Positions 9,501-19,421 of a stretch of 64,000 nt of DNA are shown one piece after another. The translations under genes were made by a program, and so were the position numbers. The notes under the pieces were generated by a model, which searched no databases, was not told the DNA's origin, and saw only the letters and a list, made by a program, of their open reading frames with translations. Position 1 is the first letter of the stretch. The number at the start of each line of letters is the position of its first letter. Source of the stretch: Primula veris (Eukaryota; Streptophyta; Magnoliopsida; Ericales; Primulaceae); the NCBI GenBank assembly GCA_963682055.1, contig OY821747.1, positions 18,216,258-18,280,257 on the forward strand. Reading direction: 5' to 3'.

Positions 9501-9910
9501 AGAAACTTAGCAAAAAGACTGCCCATTATACGGCAAATAAGGGTAAAGCGAAGGAACTGCTCGGTGCCCTACGACGTTCTCGTGATGAAGCCCGAGGTCG
9601 TGTGACGAGCTTGAACTTGGTCCTAGGGGCCGTTTTCGAGGACGCGGACCTGCTGCTATCCTTTGCCAAAGCGCATTGGGCCCGAATTCGCGCTTTAGAG
9701 GTGCTGGAGCATGTAAAAGGGATGAGTGGTGTTTCCCGGGCAGAGCGCATGGTTGATGCGACGGCCGGGATAACCGAGACCACTGCTGCCTTGAACCGAG
9801 TCGATGCGGTCGTTCGTGAGCGTTTGGGGACGCAAATTGCTTCATTGCGAGATATTCATTTCGCCGATGTAGTAGAGACCTCGGCGTCTGTTGAGGGGTT
9901 ATCGGATTAA
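6552..9910 (+). CDS. a6: large spliced antisense gene, gypsy-type transposon domain plus coiled coil
   Basis: Proposed exons: 6552-6560 (ATG ATA ACT), 6822-7727, 7880-8341, 8445-9092, 9317-9910, all joined in phase 0. Donors GTAAGT, GTATGT, GTATGT, GTGGAA (weak); acceptors GGATAG, TTTCAG, GTGCAG, TGTCAG. Without splicing, exons 2 and 5 lack an upstream ATG. Exon 2 has the pattern F.GGLRLPF...FFEAVQIAPAQL and LCRLV.GLP, resembling the Pfam domain 'Putative gypsy type transposon' known from antisense ORFs of Tat elements. Exon 3 is acidic. Exon 4 is a Glu/Lys coiled coil. Exon 5 is helical, with LRRSRDEARGRVTSLNLVLG strongly conserved in E2. About 780 aa, function unknown. Transcription opposes gag-pol. 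Confidence 0.7.
6561..6821 (+). other. Intron 1 of a6 (E1)
   Basis: GTAAGT donor directly after a three-codon exon and a TAG acceptor at 6819-6821. It contains a 16-nt G run near 6722. The E2 intron (40726-40959) is 27 nt shorter and more diverged than the flanking exons. Confidence 0.65.
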
Positions 9911-10048
9911 TAATCGAGTAGCTTGTTTTGTCGTTTTATTTGTAGCTTGTATTGAAATATTCGTTTTTTCTATTTTCGTCTTTTCGTTTCTTGCGGTTGT
10001 ATATTCATCTCTTCTCGTTCTTCCCCATTTTTTTTTTTGTTTTTATAG

Positions 10049-10699
10049 GCACACGCTACTACGTCGCACCAGGCTGGTTCTCCATGCCTAGTTAGCCCGG
10101 GGTTAGGACCTACTGGGGCTGCCCGGGACGAGGTCTCCTCTGGTGCGGCTAGTGAGGTGCCTGCCAACTGGCCTTACATCGTTTTAATGGGCAAAAACGT
10201 CAAGTTGATCGACCAATGTGCTCGACTTCGGGCTAAGCTGAAAACTCAGGCGGCCTCTTTTCGAGAATACGTTCGCCGTGCCGAGCATGTTGTTGAGGTT
10301 CAGGGGCGTCGTTTGGATCGATATTGGCGTGCAAAGGACAAATACTTTGGCAAATTAAAGTTGTTGGTAACCAAAGCCAACGTGTTGGTGAAGTATTTCC
10401 GTTTGTCCCGAACCAGATACGATGCTTCCGCAGCTATGATCGAAGCTCGCCGTAATCTCCCCTTCGACGATGATCGCCGTAAAGCGGCCTCGGATGCTCA
10501 CGAGTTTGCTAAAGAAGCCGAGTTCAACACGCGGCTTCAGACGCTGACTTGCGTTGGAGCTCATACGACCAATTTTGATGCCCTCATTTCTGAGGAGCGT
10601 TTTGATGGTGATGAGACAGATGGGGACACGACGACGGATGACGAAGAGATTGAGCTCGGTCAATTACCGTCGTGCTCCTCCTGTAGTAGCTCTTCTTAA
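10049..10699 (+). CDS. a6 terminal exon or separate downstream gene
   Basis: Open frame from just after a strong acceptor (pyrimidine tract then TTTTTATAG, 10035-10048) to a TAA at 10699, 216 aa, beginning AHATTSHQAGSPC. It has no early ATG; the first is in IVLMGKNVKLIDQC. The protein is basic and helical (VEVQGRRLDRYWRAKDKYF) and ends in an acidic segment and SCSSCSSSS. No clear donor precedes it: exon 5 ends in TAA at 9910. It is either an alternative last exon of a6 or a gene whose first exon is not recognised. E2 has the same frame with a 4-bp deletion. Confidence 0.5.
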   Translation, partial: AHATTSHQAGSPCLVSPGLGPTGAARDEVSSGAASEVPANWPYIVLMGKNVKLIDQCARLRAKLKTQAASFREYVRRAEHVVEVQGRRLDRYWRAKDKYFGKLKLLVTKANVLVKYFRLSRTRYDASAAMIEARRNLPFDDDRRKAASDAHEFAKEAEFNTRLQTLTCVGAHTTNFDALISEERFDGDETDGDTTTDDEEIELGQLPSCSSCSSSS

Positions 10700-10771
10700 A
10701 TGAGTTTCTTTAGTGTCGATAATCTTCTTGTTGCCTCCGTAATGCGGGCGAGGACTATTTGTGTTATTTCT

Positions 10772-11210
10772 TTATTCCTGTTTTGTACCTTTCCATTGTC
10801 GTATTGCTATTTGATTGATCGGATCGATTTTTCCTTGCTGATTCATTTGTCATTTCGTTATTCCTGTTTTGTACCTTTCCATTGTCGTATTGCTATTTGA
10901 TTGATTGGATCGATTTTTCCTTGCTGATTCATTTGTCATTTCGTTATTCCTGTTTTGTACCTCTCCATTGTCGTATTGCTATTTGATTGATTGGATCGAT
11001 TTTTCCTTGCTGATTCATTTGTCATTTCGTTATTCCTGTTTTGTACCTTTCCATTGTCGTATTGCTATTTGATTGATTGGATCGATTTTTCCTTGCTGAT
11101 TCATTTGTCATTTCGTTATTCCTGTTTTGTACCTTTCCATTGTCGTATTGCTATTTGATTGATTGGATCGATTTTTCCTTGCTGATTCATTTGTCATTTC
11201 GTTATTCCTG
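10772..11210. repeat. Tandem array, 86-bp unit, five copies
   Basis: The landmark TTATTCCTG recurs at 10772, 10858, 10944, 11030, 11116 and 11202, exactly 86 bp apart, with very few differences between copies. It lies directly after the antisense coding block. Open frames across it are repeat artefacts. Confidence 0.92.
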
Positions 11211-11336
11211 TATTGGATATGCTTCTTGTTGATATTTCATTGTTTAGATTGATTCTCCTTCATTGTGTTCGCCATTTTGTATCGTATCGCCGCCGTAATG
11301 TGGACCTGAATTATTCCTTGCATTGTACCTGCATAT

Positions 11337-12290
11337 GAATTTCATAGTATTCCTAGGCGTTTCTTTGAAAACACGCCATTTAGGGAATTTCATAGTATTC
11401 CTAGGCACTTCGGCCATGTTGGGAATTTTGTAGTATTCCTAGGCGTTCCTTCGAAAACACGCCATTTACAGAATTTCATAGCATTCATAGGCACTTCGGC
11501 CATGTTGGGAATTTCATAGTATTCCTAGGCGTTCCTTCGAAAACACGCCATTTACGGAATTTCATAGCATTCCTAGGCACTTCGGCCATGTTGGGAATTT
11601 CATAGTATTCCTAGGCGTTCCTTCTAAAACACGCCATTTACGGAATTTCATAGCATTCCTAGGAACTTCGGCCATGTTGGGAATTTCATAGTATTCCTAG
11701 GAGTTCCTTCGAAAACACGCCATTTACGGAATTTCATAGTATTTCTAGGCACTTCGGCCATGTTGGGAATTTCATAGTATTCCTAGGCGTTCCTTCGAAA
11801 ACACGCCATTTACGGAATTTTATAGTATTCCTAGGCACTTCGGCCATGTTGGGAATTTCATAGTATTCCTAGGCGTTCCTTTGAAAACACGCCATTTACG
11901 GAATTTCATAGTATTCCTAGGCACTTCGGCCATGTTGGGAATTTCATAGTATTCCTAGGCGTTCCTTCGAAAACACGCCATTTACGGAATTTCATAGTAT
12001 TCCTAGGCACTTCGGCCATGTTGGGAATTTCATAGTATTCCTAGGCGTTCCTTTGAAAACACGCCATTTACGGAATTTCATAGCATTCCTAGGCACTTCG
12101 GCCATGTTGGGAATTTCACAGTATTCCTAGGCACTTCGGCCATGTTGGGAATTTCATAGTATTCCTAGGCGTTCCTTCGATAACACGCCATTTACGGAAT
12201 TTCATAGTATTCCTAGGCACTTCGGCCATGTTGGGAATTTCATAGTATTCCTAGGCGTTCCTTTGAAAACACGCCATTTACGGAATTTCA
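11337..12290. repeat. Tandem array of alternating 38-bp and 48-bp units (86-bp period)
   Basis: Both units start GAATTTCATAGTATTCCTAG. One continues GCACTTCGGCCATGTTGG (38 bp), the other GCGTTCCTTCGAAAACACGC and CATTTACG (48 bp). They mostly alternate for about 11 rounds, with one place (about 12118) where the 38-bp unit occurs twice in a row. E2 carries a related but simpler 37-bp array. The location between pol and the 3' LTR matches the hypervariable 3' region known in Tat/Ogre elements. Confidence 0.92.
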
Positions 12291-12321
12291 TTTGCATTCG
12301 CTAGACAGCATGATAATATAT

Positions 12322-12327
12322 TTTATT
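12322..12327 (-). terminator. AATAAA downstream of E1 pol
   Basis: On the minus strand GAATGAATAAAATATATT lies about 70 nt after the pol stop codon and before the tandem arrays. E2 has the same arrangement near 45770. It could end a gag-pol mRNA early, leaving the genomic RNA to read through. Confidence 0.4.
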
Positions 12328-12397
12328 CATTCAAAAATACGAAAGATAATGCCATTAAGCAGGAGGGGTAAGGTGGCACCTGTACTCGGAAGATTGC

Positions 12398-14302
12398 CTA
12401 TACGTAGTACTTCTTTAGGTTAGCCATATTCCAAGAATTCTTTTCCCCTCGTCTATTGGCGAACAGTACGCTTTTGATTTTGTAAGAGACTGGACTCGTT
12501 TGCTTGACGATTTCGTATGGGCCTTCCCAAGTAGGGCTTAGTTTGCCATGTATTTCGTTGCGGGTATAGACCGTCACTCGTCGCAGCACCAGTTCTCCTA
12601 CCATGAATTCTTTGGATCCTCTTACTCTCTTGTCATAAGTTTGCTTCACGCTTTGTTGGTATTTGGCTAGGGTAAGGGCTGCTATCTCTCGTTTCTCGTC
12701 TATCATGTCTAGCTCTTCTCTCATTCTTTGTTCATTGTTTCCCTGCTCGACTAAAGTCGTTCGGAGCGTGGGTAGCCCGATTTCTGTCGGTATGATGGCC
12801 TCGACACCGTATGCTAAGATAAACGGGGTTTCCTTGGTGCCCGTCTTTGGTGTAGTTCGGCACGACCATAAAACGTTGAGTAGCCGCTCGGGCCACCTCC
12901 CCTTTGCTTGTTCAAGGGTGGTCTTGATGCCGTCTAATATTGTTCGGTTTGACACTTCGGCTTGCCCGTTTCCCTGTGGGTATGTCGGCGTCGAATAGAA
13001 CTTTCGGATACCTAGTTCCTCGTACCACAGCTGTAAATTGGCATCTTTGAACTGGGTTCCGTTGTCGGCGACAATAGCATACGGTATACCGAACCTAGTG
13101 ATGATGTATTCCCAAATGAATTGTTTGACGTTGCTGGCTTTGATTTCTCGGAGGGGTTTAGCTTCGACCCATTTGGTGAAATAATCCGTCGCGACGATCA
13201 GATATTCCACACTCCTAGGTGCTCTTGGGAGTTTACCGACTAAATCAATTGCCCACTGACCGAACGGCCATGGTGCCGATACCGGGGTCATCATAGATGA
13301 TGGGAGCCGTGGTATCTTGGCGAATCGTTGGCACTTGTCGCAACGTTGGACGTATGCATCGGTGTCTCGCTTGATATAGGGCCACCAATATCCTTGGGTC
13401 ACTGCCTTGTTTGCAAGGGATCGCCCTTTGATGTGTGCTCCGCAGGATCCTTCGTGAATTTCCTCCAAGACCGGCAGTTGTAGCTCGGTCGGGACGCACA
13501 GTAGGTGGGGTCCCCGGTAACTGGATTTGTATAGTTTATCGTCCTCGGATAGCCAGAAGTGAGGAGCTTTTCTTGTAATTTTCAGCGCTTTTATCTTGTC
13601 GGCCGGGAGCGTTCCATTTCGCAGATAACGAGTCATGTCCTCCATCCAACCTAGTTCGTACTGTATTGATGTCACTCGGTCTACCCTTTTAATTATGCTC
13701 GGGGTTGGCAGTAGTTCTACTGTGATCGACCGGGTGTCAGTCAATGTTAATGTCGAGGCTAGGGTGGACAAGGCATCGGCATGTGCATTTTCGGTGCGAT
13801 TGATTCTTATTAACTCGCACTGTTCGAAGGTTGCCATCAAGCTTTGGACTTTCTCTTGGTAGATGATCATTCTGTCATCTTTGGCTTGGTACTCGCCGAT
13901 GGCTTGATTAACGATGAGCATGGAGTCTGAGCTTGCAATTAAGTGGGAGCATCCGAGGGACCGGGCAATGAGCATGCCATTTATCATGGCTTCGTATTCT
14001 GCCTCATTGTTGGTAGCTCGGAAGCCCAGTTTTATGCTTTTTTCGATGATTGCTCCCTCGCTAGACTTTAGGACGATCCCTGCTCCGGATCCGTCCTTGG
14101 TGGCTGATCCGTCGACGTGTATCTGCCAGTGTGATTGCGGAGAGAGTGCCAAAGACTCATCGTAGCCTTCGGTGAACTCCGCGACGAAATCGGCCAGGAC
14201 TTGCCCCTTTATGGCATGGCGGGGTACGAACTCGATATGAAATTGGGATAGTTCGACCCCCCAGGCGGCAACTCGACCGCTAATGTCCGTCCGTCGAAGT
14301 GA
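12398..14302 (-). pseudogene. E1 pol, C-terminal part: archaeal-type RNase H and integrase
   Basis: Same frame as the upstream pol, cut from it by the TAG at 14303. First domain: an archaeal-like RNase H with IHVDGSATKDGSGAG, NNEAEYEAMI, SSDSMLIVNQ and ENAHADALS, so the D-E-D-D residues are all present in this copy. Then integrase: the H-H-C-C finger (HEGSCGAH...CDKCQ), the core with WAIDLVG, VADNGTQF and QAEVSNR supplying D, D and E, and a C-terminal WEGPYEIVK motif. No chromodomain follows; the protein ends NLKKYYV. It would insert the cDNA. It lacks its own start codon and so is probably not made from this copy. Confidence 0.88.
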
Positions 14303-16618
14303 CTATTTGATATGAAATTTCGTGTATACCCGGACCTGATGAGCTATGAAATAGTGTGGCAACTTTCTGGTTGCGACGACCAATGCCAGACACAGCTTTT
14401 CCAAGGGTAGATAACGTGTTTCGGCTTCGACCAGAGTCTTGCTGACGAAGTAGATCGGAAATTGTTTGCGACCTTCTTCTCTTAGGATAACTGCACTAAC
14501 AGCTGTAGTGGAAACTGCTAGGTAGCATGCCAGAACGTCTCCTTTGTTCGGCCTTACTAGCAGTGGCAGTGTCCTCAAGTACTCTTTGAGATTGTTGAAT
14601 GAAGCTTCACATTCCGGGTTCCACTCGAATTTCTTATCCTTCTTGAGTGATTCAAAAAACGGCCGTCCCTTGTCTGCGGATCGGCTAATGAACCTGCTCA
14701 ACGCGGCCATCATTCCCGTGAGCTCTTGTACCTGTTTCTTATTCTTGGGCACTGCTAGGTTCCGTAGAGCCGTTATTTGATTGGGATTAGCCTCTATTCC
14801 TCGTCGGCTAACCATATGCCCCAAGAATTTCCCTTTGCTGATGCCAAATGCACACTTGCTCGCATTGAGTTTCAGTTTGTGCTCGCCCAACGTTTGGAAA
14901 ACGTCCCTGATATCTTGAAGGTGGGATGTGTCTCTTTCGCTTTTGACGACCATGTCGTCTATGTATACCTCCATCGTCTTCCCTATATGATCTCGACATA
15001 CCCTTGTTATCATCCTTTGGTATGTTACTCCTGCATTGCGTAGGCCGAACGGCATTACCGTATAGCAATAATTTCCCAAAGGCGATATAAACGAAGTCTT
15101 TTCTTGATTTTCGCGGGCGAGGGGAATTTGATGGTATCCTGAGTACGCGTTAAGGAAGGTCATCCGTTCTGCTCCCGCAGTTGCGTCCACCAGTTGATCA
15201 ATCCTTGGAAGGGGAAAGTGGTCCCTCAGGCAGGCTTTGTTGAGATTGGTGAAGTCTATACAGACTCTCTCCTTCCCATTCTTCTTAGGGACGACGACCG
15301 GGTTGGACAACCATTTTGGATAGTAAACCTCCCTTATGGCTCCAGCCTCCAATAGCTTTTGTACTTCAGCGATTATAGCTGCTCTGTGCTGTACAGACAC
15401 TTTCCTGCTCCTCTGTGCTATCGGCTTGTACTCGGCGTTTACACTTAGGTGGTGGCATGCTGTATTGGGGTCTAGGCCCGGCATGTCTTTAGGACTCCAG
15501 GCGAATTTATCATTGTTGTTGAGAAGGAATGCTTTCAACTCATCGGATTCCTGTTTTGGAAGGTTATCGCCGAGGAGGAAGTAGTGCTCCTCGTCCATAT
15601 CTGGAATATACACCTTCCTAAGTGTCTCTCCTACTTGTTCTTCGACAACCCTTTCGGTTTTGGATATTTGGTTGATCAACTTCTTTGTGCTGGTGGGTTG
15701 TTCCACAATGCTTCGTTGTTTTTGGAGAGTCGCGGTGATGTCTTCGTAGCGTCTTGAATCTTCTTGACATCCTCTGGCTGTCTCGATTTCTCCCCTATCA
15801 TTTGGGTATTTGACCTTTTGGTGATAGGTCGAGGGTATGGCCTTCATGGCATGTAACCAAGGTCGGCCCAATATTGCATTGTGACCGGAGTGGTCATTGA
15901 CCACTAAGAACTCCACGGGAACCGACACGGACCCGGTTGTGACACTGAGGACGATCTTACCCAACGGTTTAGTCGTTTCGGAGATGAATCCGATCAGTGT
16001 GACGTCAGTAGGCTGTAGATCTTGCAGCTTGAGTTCCATTTTGTCGAAGAGCTCCCTGTACATGATATCACAAGAGGCTCCTTGGTCGACAAGTACCCTG
16101 CTGACCGTGTCTAGGCCGATTTGAACAGGGAGGTTAATGGCGTCTCCGTGGGGGTAAATCACCCCTTCTTCGTCAAGATCCGAGAAAGAAATGGGCGGAT
16201 GTCGTCGTGGTGTGCATTGTCGTTTAGAGGTCGATGCCTGTGATGCCTTGGCTACTTGGCCAAAGTGGGCCAGCTGCCGTTGTCGCGATCGTTCCCCGGC
16301 TGGGCCCTTGGGTCGTGACATATGAACGACGTTGATCGTTTTGCCTTGCCGGTTGTCGGATCCCTCGATGGCCAGTTGTTTGCCTTTATTCCCAGCTCCT
16401 TTGATGAACTTGGCTAGGTATCCTGCATCGCCCCACTGGTTCATTCTCCATCGCAGGTTACGGCAATGCTCAGTGAGATGGCCGTGATCCTCGTGATATG
16501 CGCAGAAGAGCTTGGAATCTCTCTGACTGGGGGGAGAGGTGATCGGTTGTGGTCGGGAATACCAACTTTCCCTGCATATATCCTTGAGGATATCTTCAGC
16601 AGATAGGTTGAAAGTGTA
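14303..16618 (-). pseudogene. E1 gag C-terminus and pol: zinc knuckle, protease, RT, gypsy RNase H
   Basis: Open from just after the gag TGA to the TAG at 14303-14305. Order: zinc-knuckle-like C-x2-H-x4-H-x4-C (CAYHEDHGHLTEHC), protease with VLVDQGASCDIMY, reverse transcriptase with DFTNLNKAC, MPFGLRNAG and YIDDMVVK, then a gypsy RNase H with VSTTAVSAVILREEG and SKTL.EAETRYLPLEK. RT motif A reads FLNAYSGYHQ: the first catalytic Asp is Asn (codon AAC, plus 15149-15151), whereas E2 has Asp, so RT should be dead. In the gypsy RNase H the usual first Asp is also absent (ACYLAVS), a degeneration expected where a second RNase H exists. Confidence 0.9.
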
Positions 16619-18316
16619 TCACAGCTCGACCGGTCCGAAAGTGTTTCGGTGTTCCCTCTCTAGGGGCCGACCTTGTTGAAACGGCTTGGGTGGCATCGGG
16701 TAGGTGAGCTGAAGCGGTTTATGTTCGTTGATCGGTGTTGGGTATGCGATCTGGAGCGGTTTGGGCTCTAGTGCTCGTGGTCGCTCTACCCTGCTATGGA
16801 CCTCGGGATCTTTGCCCTTTCTGGTCGGTTGGAATGCTTCTCCCTGGTTATTCCTAACTCTTTTGCGACCCACCTGTGCCTCGCGGACCGACTCTCTTCT
16901 TGGTAGAGTTCGGTTGAGGAAACGCAGTTCGTCGTTTTTATCGGTGAGGTGGGTACAATAGGCTAGCAGGGAATCAGTGGTCGGGAAGTTTTTGCCTATG
17001 AACTTCCTTCTCGCCCAATAGCCATTAGGGATGGAGTTGATAAAGTTTTGGATGGCTATATTATTGGCATATCGTGGAATCTGGTTTGCTACGTCGATAA
17101 AACGTATGCAGTAATCGTTGAGCCTTTCATTTGGCATAATCGTCATTTTCAGAAGGGTTTCGATGCTAACCTTCTTTTTCCGATGAGCAGCGTATCGGGT
17201 GGAGTACGCTCTTAGCAGTTCTGCCCAGTCTCTAATGGAGCCCCGTGGTAAGTTGTGATACCATGACGAAGCCTCTTGACCCAAGCTGTTTTTGAAAAAT
17301 TTACACATCAGTGCATGGTCATCACTCCACAGTTCCATCTTCGTCTTGTAGTGCCTCAGATGGTCGATAGGGCAACTCTTTCCATCATAGAGCCTGAATT
17401 CGGGGATGACGAACCCCATAGGATTACGGTACCGCGTGATCTGTTCGGTACATGGGGTTTCTTGGCATATGTTCCAAGCCTGTTGGAACGCATCATCTGT
17501 GACTTGGTAGGGGGGAGGGTATCCTCCCTGATGTGGTGGTGGGCCATATCCTTCCCCGATCCTGTATTCGGGATATCTACCGTCCTTCGTGTTTGTGTGG
17601 ACACGTTCCATATGAGTGTTCGGATGGACGATCGTTATTGGAACATTGCCCCCTTGGTGGGGCACTCTTGTATCAGGTCGCCGACCCGCTGCCTCCAGGG
17701 CGGCCCTGTAGGCAGAATCTTCCACTTCATGGCGTGGGTCTTTGTCGGGTTGGATAACTGGCAATACGATGCCGGCCGCTGTCATGGCCGTCATGCATGC
17801 CGCCAGCTGAGCTTGTAGCTGGGCGTAGTTCCTTTCATCGGCTAACGGAACAACGTGTTGCACTTCCACCGTGGGTGGTGTAATCATCCTCGGAGGATTA
17901 GTTGGTAGTCGGGGCCACTGTCCGAGTACATGATCCTCGGGCATACTAAACTGATGAGCTTCGTTCATTTGTAAACGAGCACCGGAGTTGACCGAGGCCG
18001 TAGGCAAAGGGACTCTTGAGCTCGGCCCTGCCTGGGACCCGGGTAAGCGTCTTCGTGCACGCCTTAATACGGGCACGTCTTGTTCGTCATCCGAGGACGA
18101 AGGGTGTTCGTCGACAATCCCTTCAACGAAATGTTGGGGTGGTTCGATCGGTTGTTCTTGGTTGACGTAGGAGGTTGTTGGTTGGTTTCCGGATTGGATA
18201 GCTTCATATCTGTCGCGGATGGCGAGTAGATCGTCGAGGTCTTGTTGGCTAATTTGCGCGTTTTGGTTATTGGTTTCTACTATCTCGGGATGGGTTTCCT
18301 CTACATTGGTCACCAT
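16619..18316 (-). pseudogene. E1 gag, ended by a premature TGA
   Basis: 565 codons from ATG 18316 (MVTNVEETHPEIVETNN). The N-terminal half is Gln/Pro-rich and disordered. The capsid-like region runs from YRNPMGFVIPEFRLYDG through KFFKNSLGQEASSWYHNLP to TLLKMTIMPNERLNDYCIRF, typical of the plant retrotransposon gag domain. The frame stops at TGA (16619-16621) where E2 has an Arg codon. The zinc knuckle lies downstream, so the stop removes it. Gag forms the cytoplasmic particle that packages element RNA. Frame and spacing show gag and pol were once one polyprotein of about 1,970 codons. Confidence 0.9.
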
Positions 18317-18370
18317 TGTCGCTCGTCTGGCAGAGTATTGGTATTCGAATTCTAAACTAGTTGGGAACTA

Positions 18371-18393
18371 GATGATTCCCGGAGACGGCGCCA
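18371..18393 (-). other. E1 primer binding site, tRNA-Asp-like
   Basis: Two bases inside the 5' LTR the minus strand reads TGGCGCCGTCTCCGGGAATC. The first nine bases and most that follow match the complement of the plant tRNA-Asp 3' end (recalled TGGCGCCGTTGCCGGGGATC). It would prime minus-strand cDNA. E2 has an identical site at 51869-51891. Confidence 0.8.
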
Positions 18394-18395
18394 TT

Positions 18396-19003
18396 TGATA
18401 AAGCCATAACTTTGGTCGGTCGCGTTAGGCTTTTCAATAATAATATAATAGTAAATCAACTGTAAATAATGGACACTTCCTGATCTTTATTATTGCTCGG
18501 ATTATTATCCTTATTCGGACTATTACACTTGCTCGGATTATTATCCTTATTCGGACTATTACACTTGCTCGGATTAGTATCTCTGTTTTTCAATTGTGCT
18601 CGATTTGACTATTTAATCTCTCTTCTTGGTCTTTCTCCCCTTTTATTCGGTGCTCGGCTTTATCTCTGCTCGGTTTATTTCTTGACGTGATATGCTTTGA
18701 CTAGTTTCTCTCTTTTCTCAACTTCTCTCTATATTTTTTGGATAGATTTTCTGGTCTTTTTCTAGGAGGGGTAGTTGGCTATTTATAGGCAACTATGCTT
18801 TCTAAGATGTTGACAAATGTCTCCATCTCAGGGGGTTTTTCAGACATGGGTCCCCAGTTGAGTGGGCTTGGGCTTTTGATAGTAATACCTTATTTTCCTA
18901 TAAAAAGCATGAGATGACCCATTTAAGCGTTGGATACCCATTTATAAAGTGGGTTGATTATTACCCGAATAGAATATTCGGGTCTAATTTTTATGTTCTA
19001 TCA
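18396..19003 (-). repeat. E1 5' LTR, complete
   Basis: 608 bp, element-sense ends TGATAGAAC...GCTTTATCA. Holds the promoter TATA box, a 36-bp direct repeat around 18498-18575 (TTATTCGGACTATTACACTT core), and the inverted ACCCGAATAGAATATTCGGG near the outer end. Flanking host DNA starts TATAT; the other flank is lost, so no target-site duplication can be tested. Confidence 0.92.
18779..18787 (-). promoter_or_regulatory. E1 LTR TATA box
   Basis: Minus strand TGCCTATAAATAGCC, a strong TATA consensus, followed by a purine-rich leader. Presumed start of genomic RNA about 30 bp downstream (near 18750). Confidence 0.7.
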
Positions 19004-19421
19004 TATATATTGGCAATTGCATATATTCAGACCAACCAGCAAAGCATTGGAAACTAAACGAAATAACGTAAATGATGATTTCAAGATGTATTTTCGTGAA
19101 ATTACCCGTAAATTTCAGAGAACGGCGAAAAGGAAAGTTCAGAACAATTGTTAAGTGCAAGCTAAGTTGGCCCCATTTGTATAATGAATAATGGTTCAAA
19201 TTGAACGCCTTCCTCAACGTGTTCAGCGGAAATAAAATGGAATTGGCATGCTTGGACGATCAGATAACATATTACCGAGAACTAGAGGAGAAAACGTGGC
19301 ATATTGATAAATAGAAAATACTCTCACAAGCTTCAGAGCAAGTATTTACCTTGAGCTAAGTTGGCCTAATTGGTAGATCAGAACAACTAATGATTCAGGA
19401 TAAATACATGTATCAAGGATA
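19004..19421. other. Host DNA between E1 and solo LTR
   Basis: AT-rich with no supported gene. Small frames lack codon structure. A phrase like AAGCTAAGTTGGCC recurs (19151, 19356), pointing to an old local duplication. Confidence 0.5.

Larger units (their letters stand above)
1171..19003 (-). mobile_element. E1: Tat-lineage Ty3/gypsy LTR retrotransposon with antisense genes
   Basis: Transcribed right to left. Order in element sense: 5' LTR (18396-19003), tRNA-Asp-like primer site, gag-pol in one frame (18316-12398), tandem repeats (12290-10772), a block of opposite-strand genes (10699-1908), a weak polypurine tract, and the 3' LTR (1664-1171, missing 114 bp). The overlapping LTR parts differ at about 5 of 494 positions. 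Two RNase H domains, no chromodomain and antisense ORFs between pol and the 3' LTR fit the Tat lineage (Retand/Ogre/Grande relatives). The gag-pol frame has two stops and RT lacks a catalytic aspartate, so this copy cannot move by itself. Confidence 0.9.

Noticed and set aside
17276..17818. Plus-strand 180-codon frame opposite E1 gag
   Set aside because: Shadow of gag; no promoter or domain, and residues vary freely between E1 and E2.
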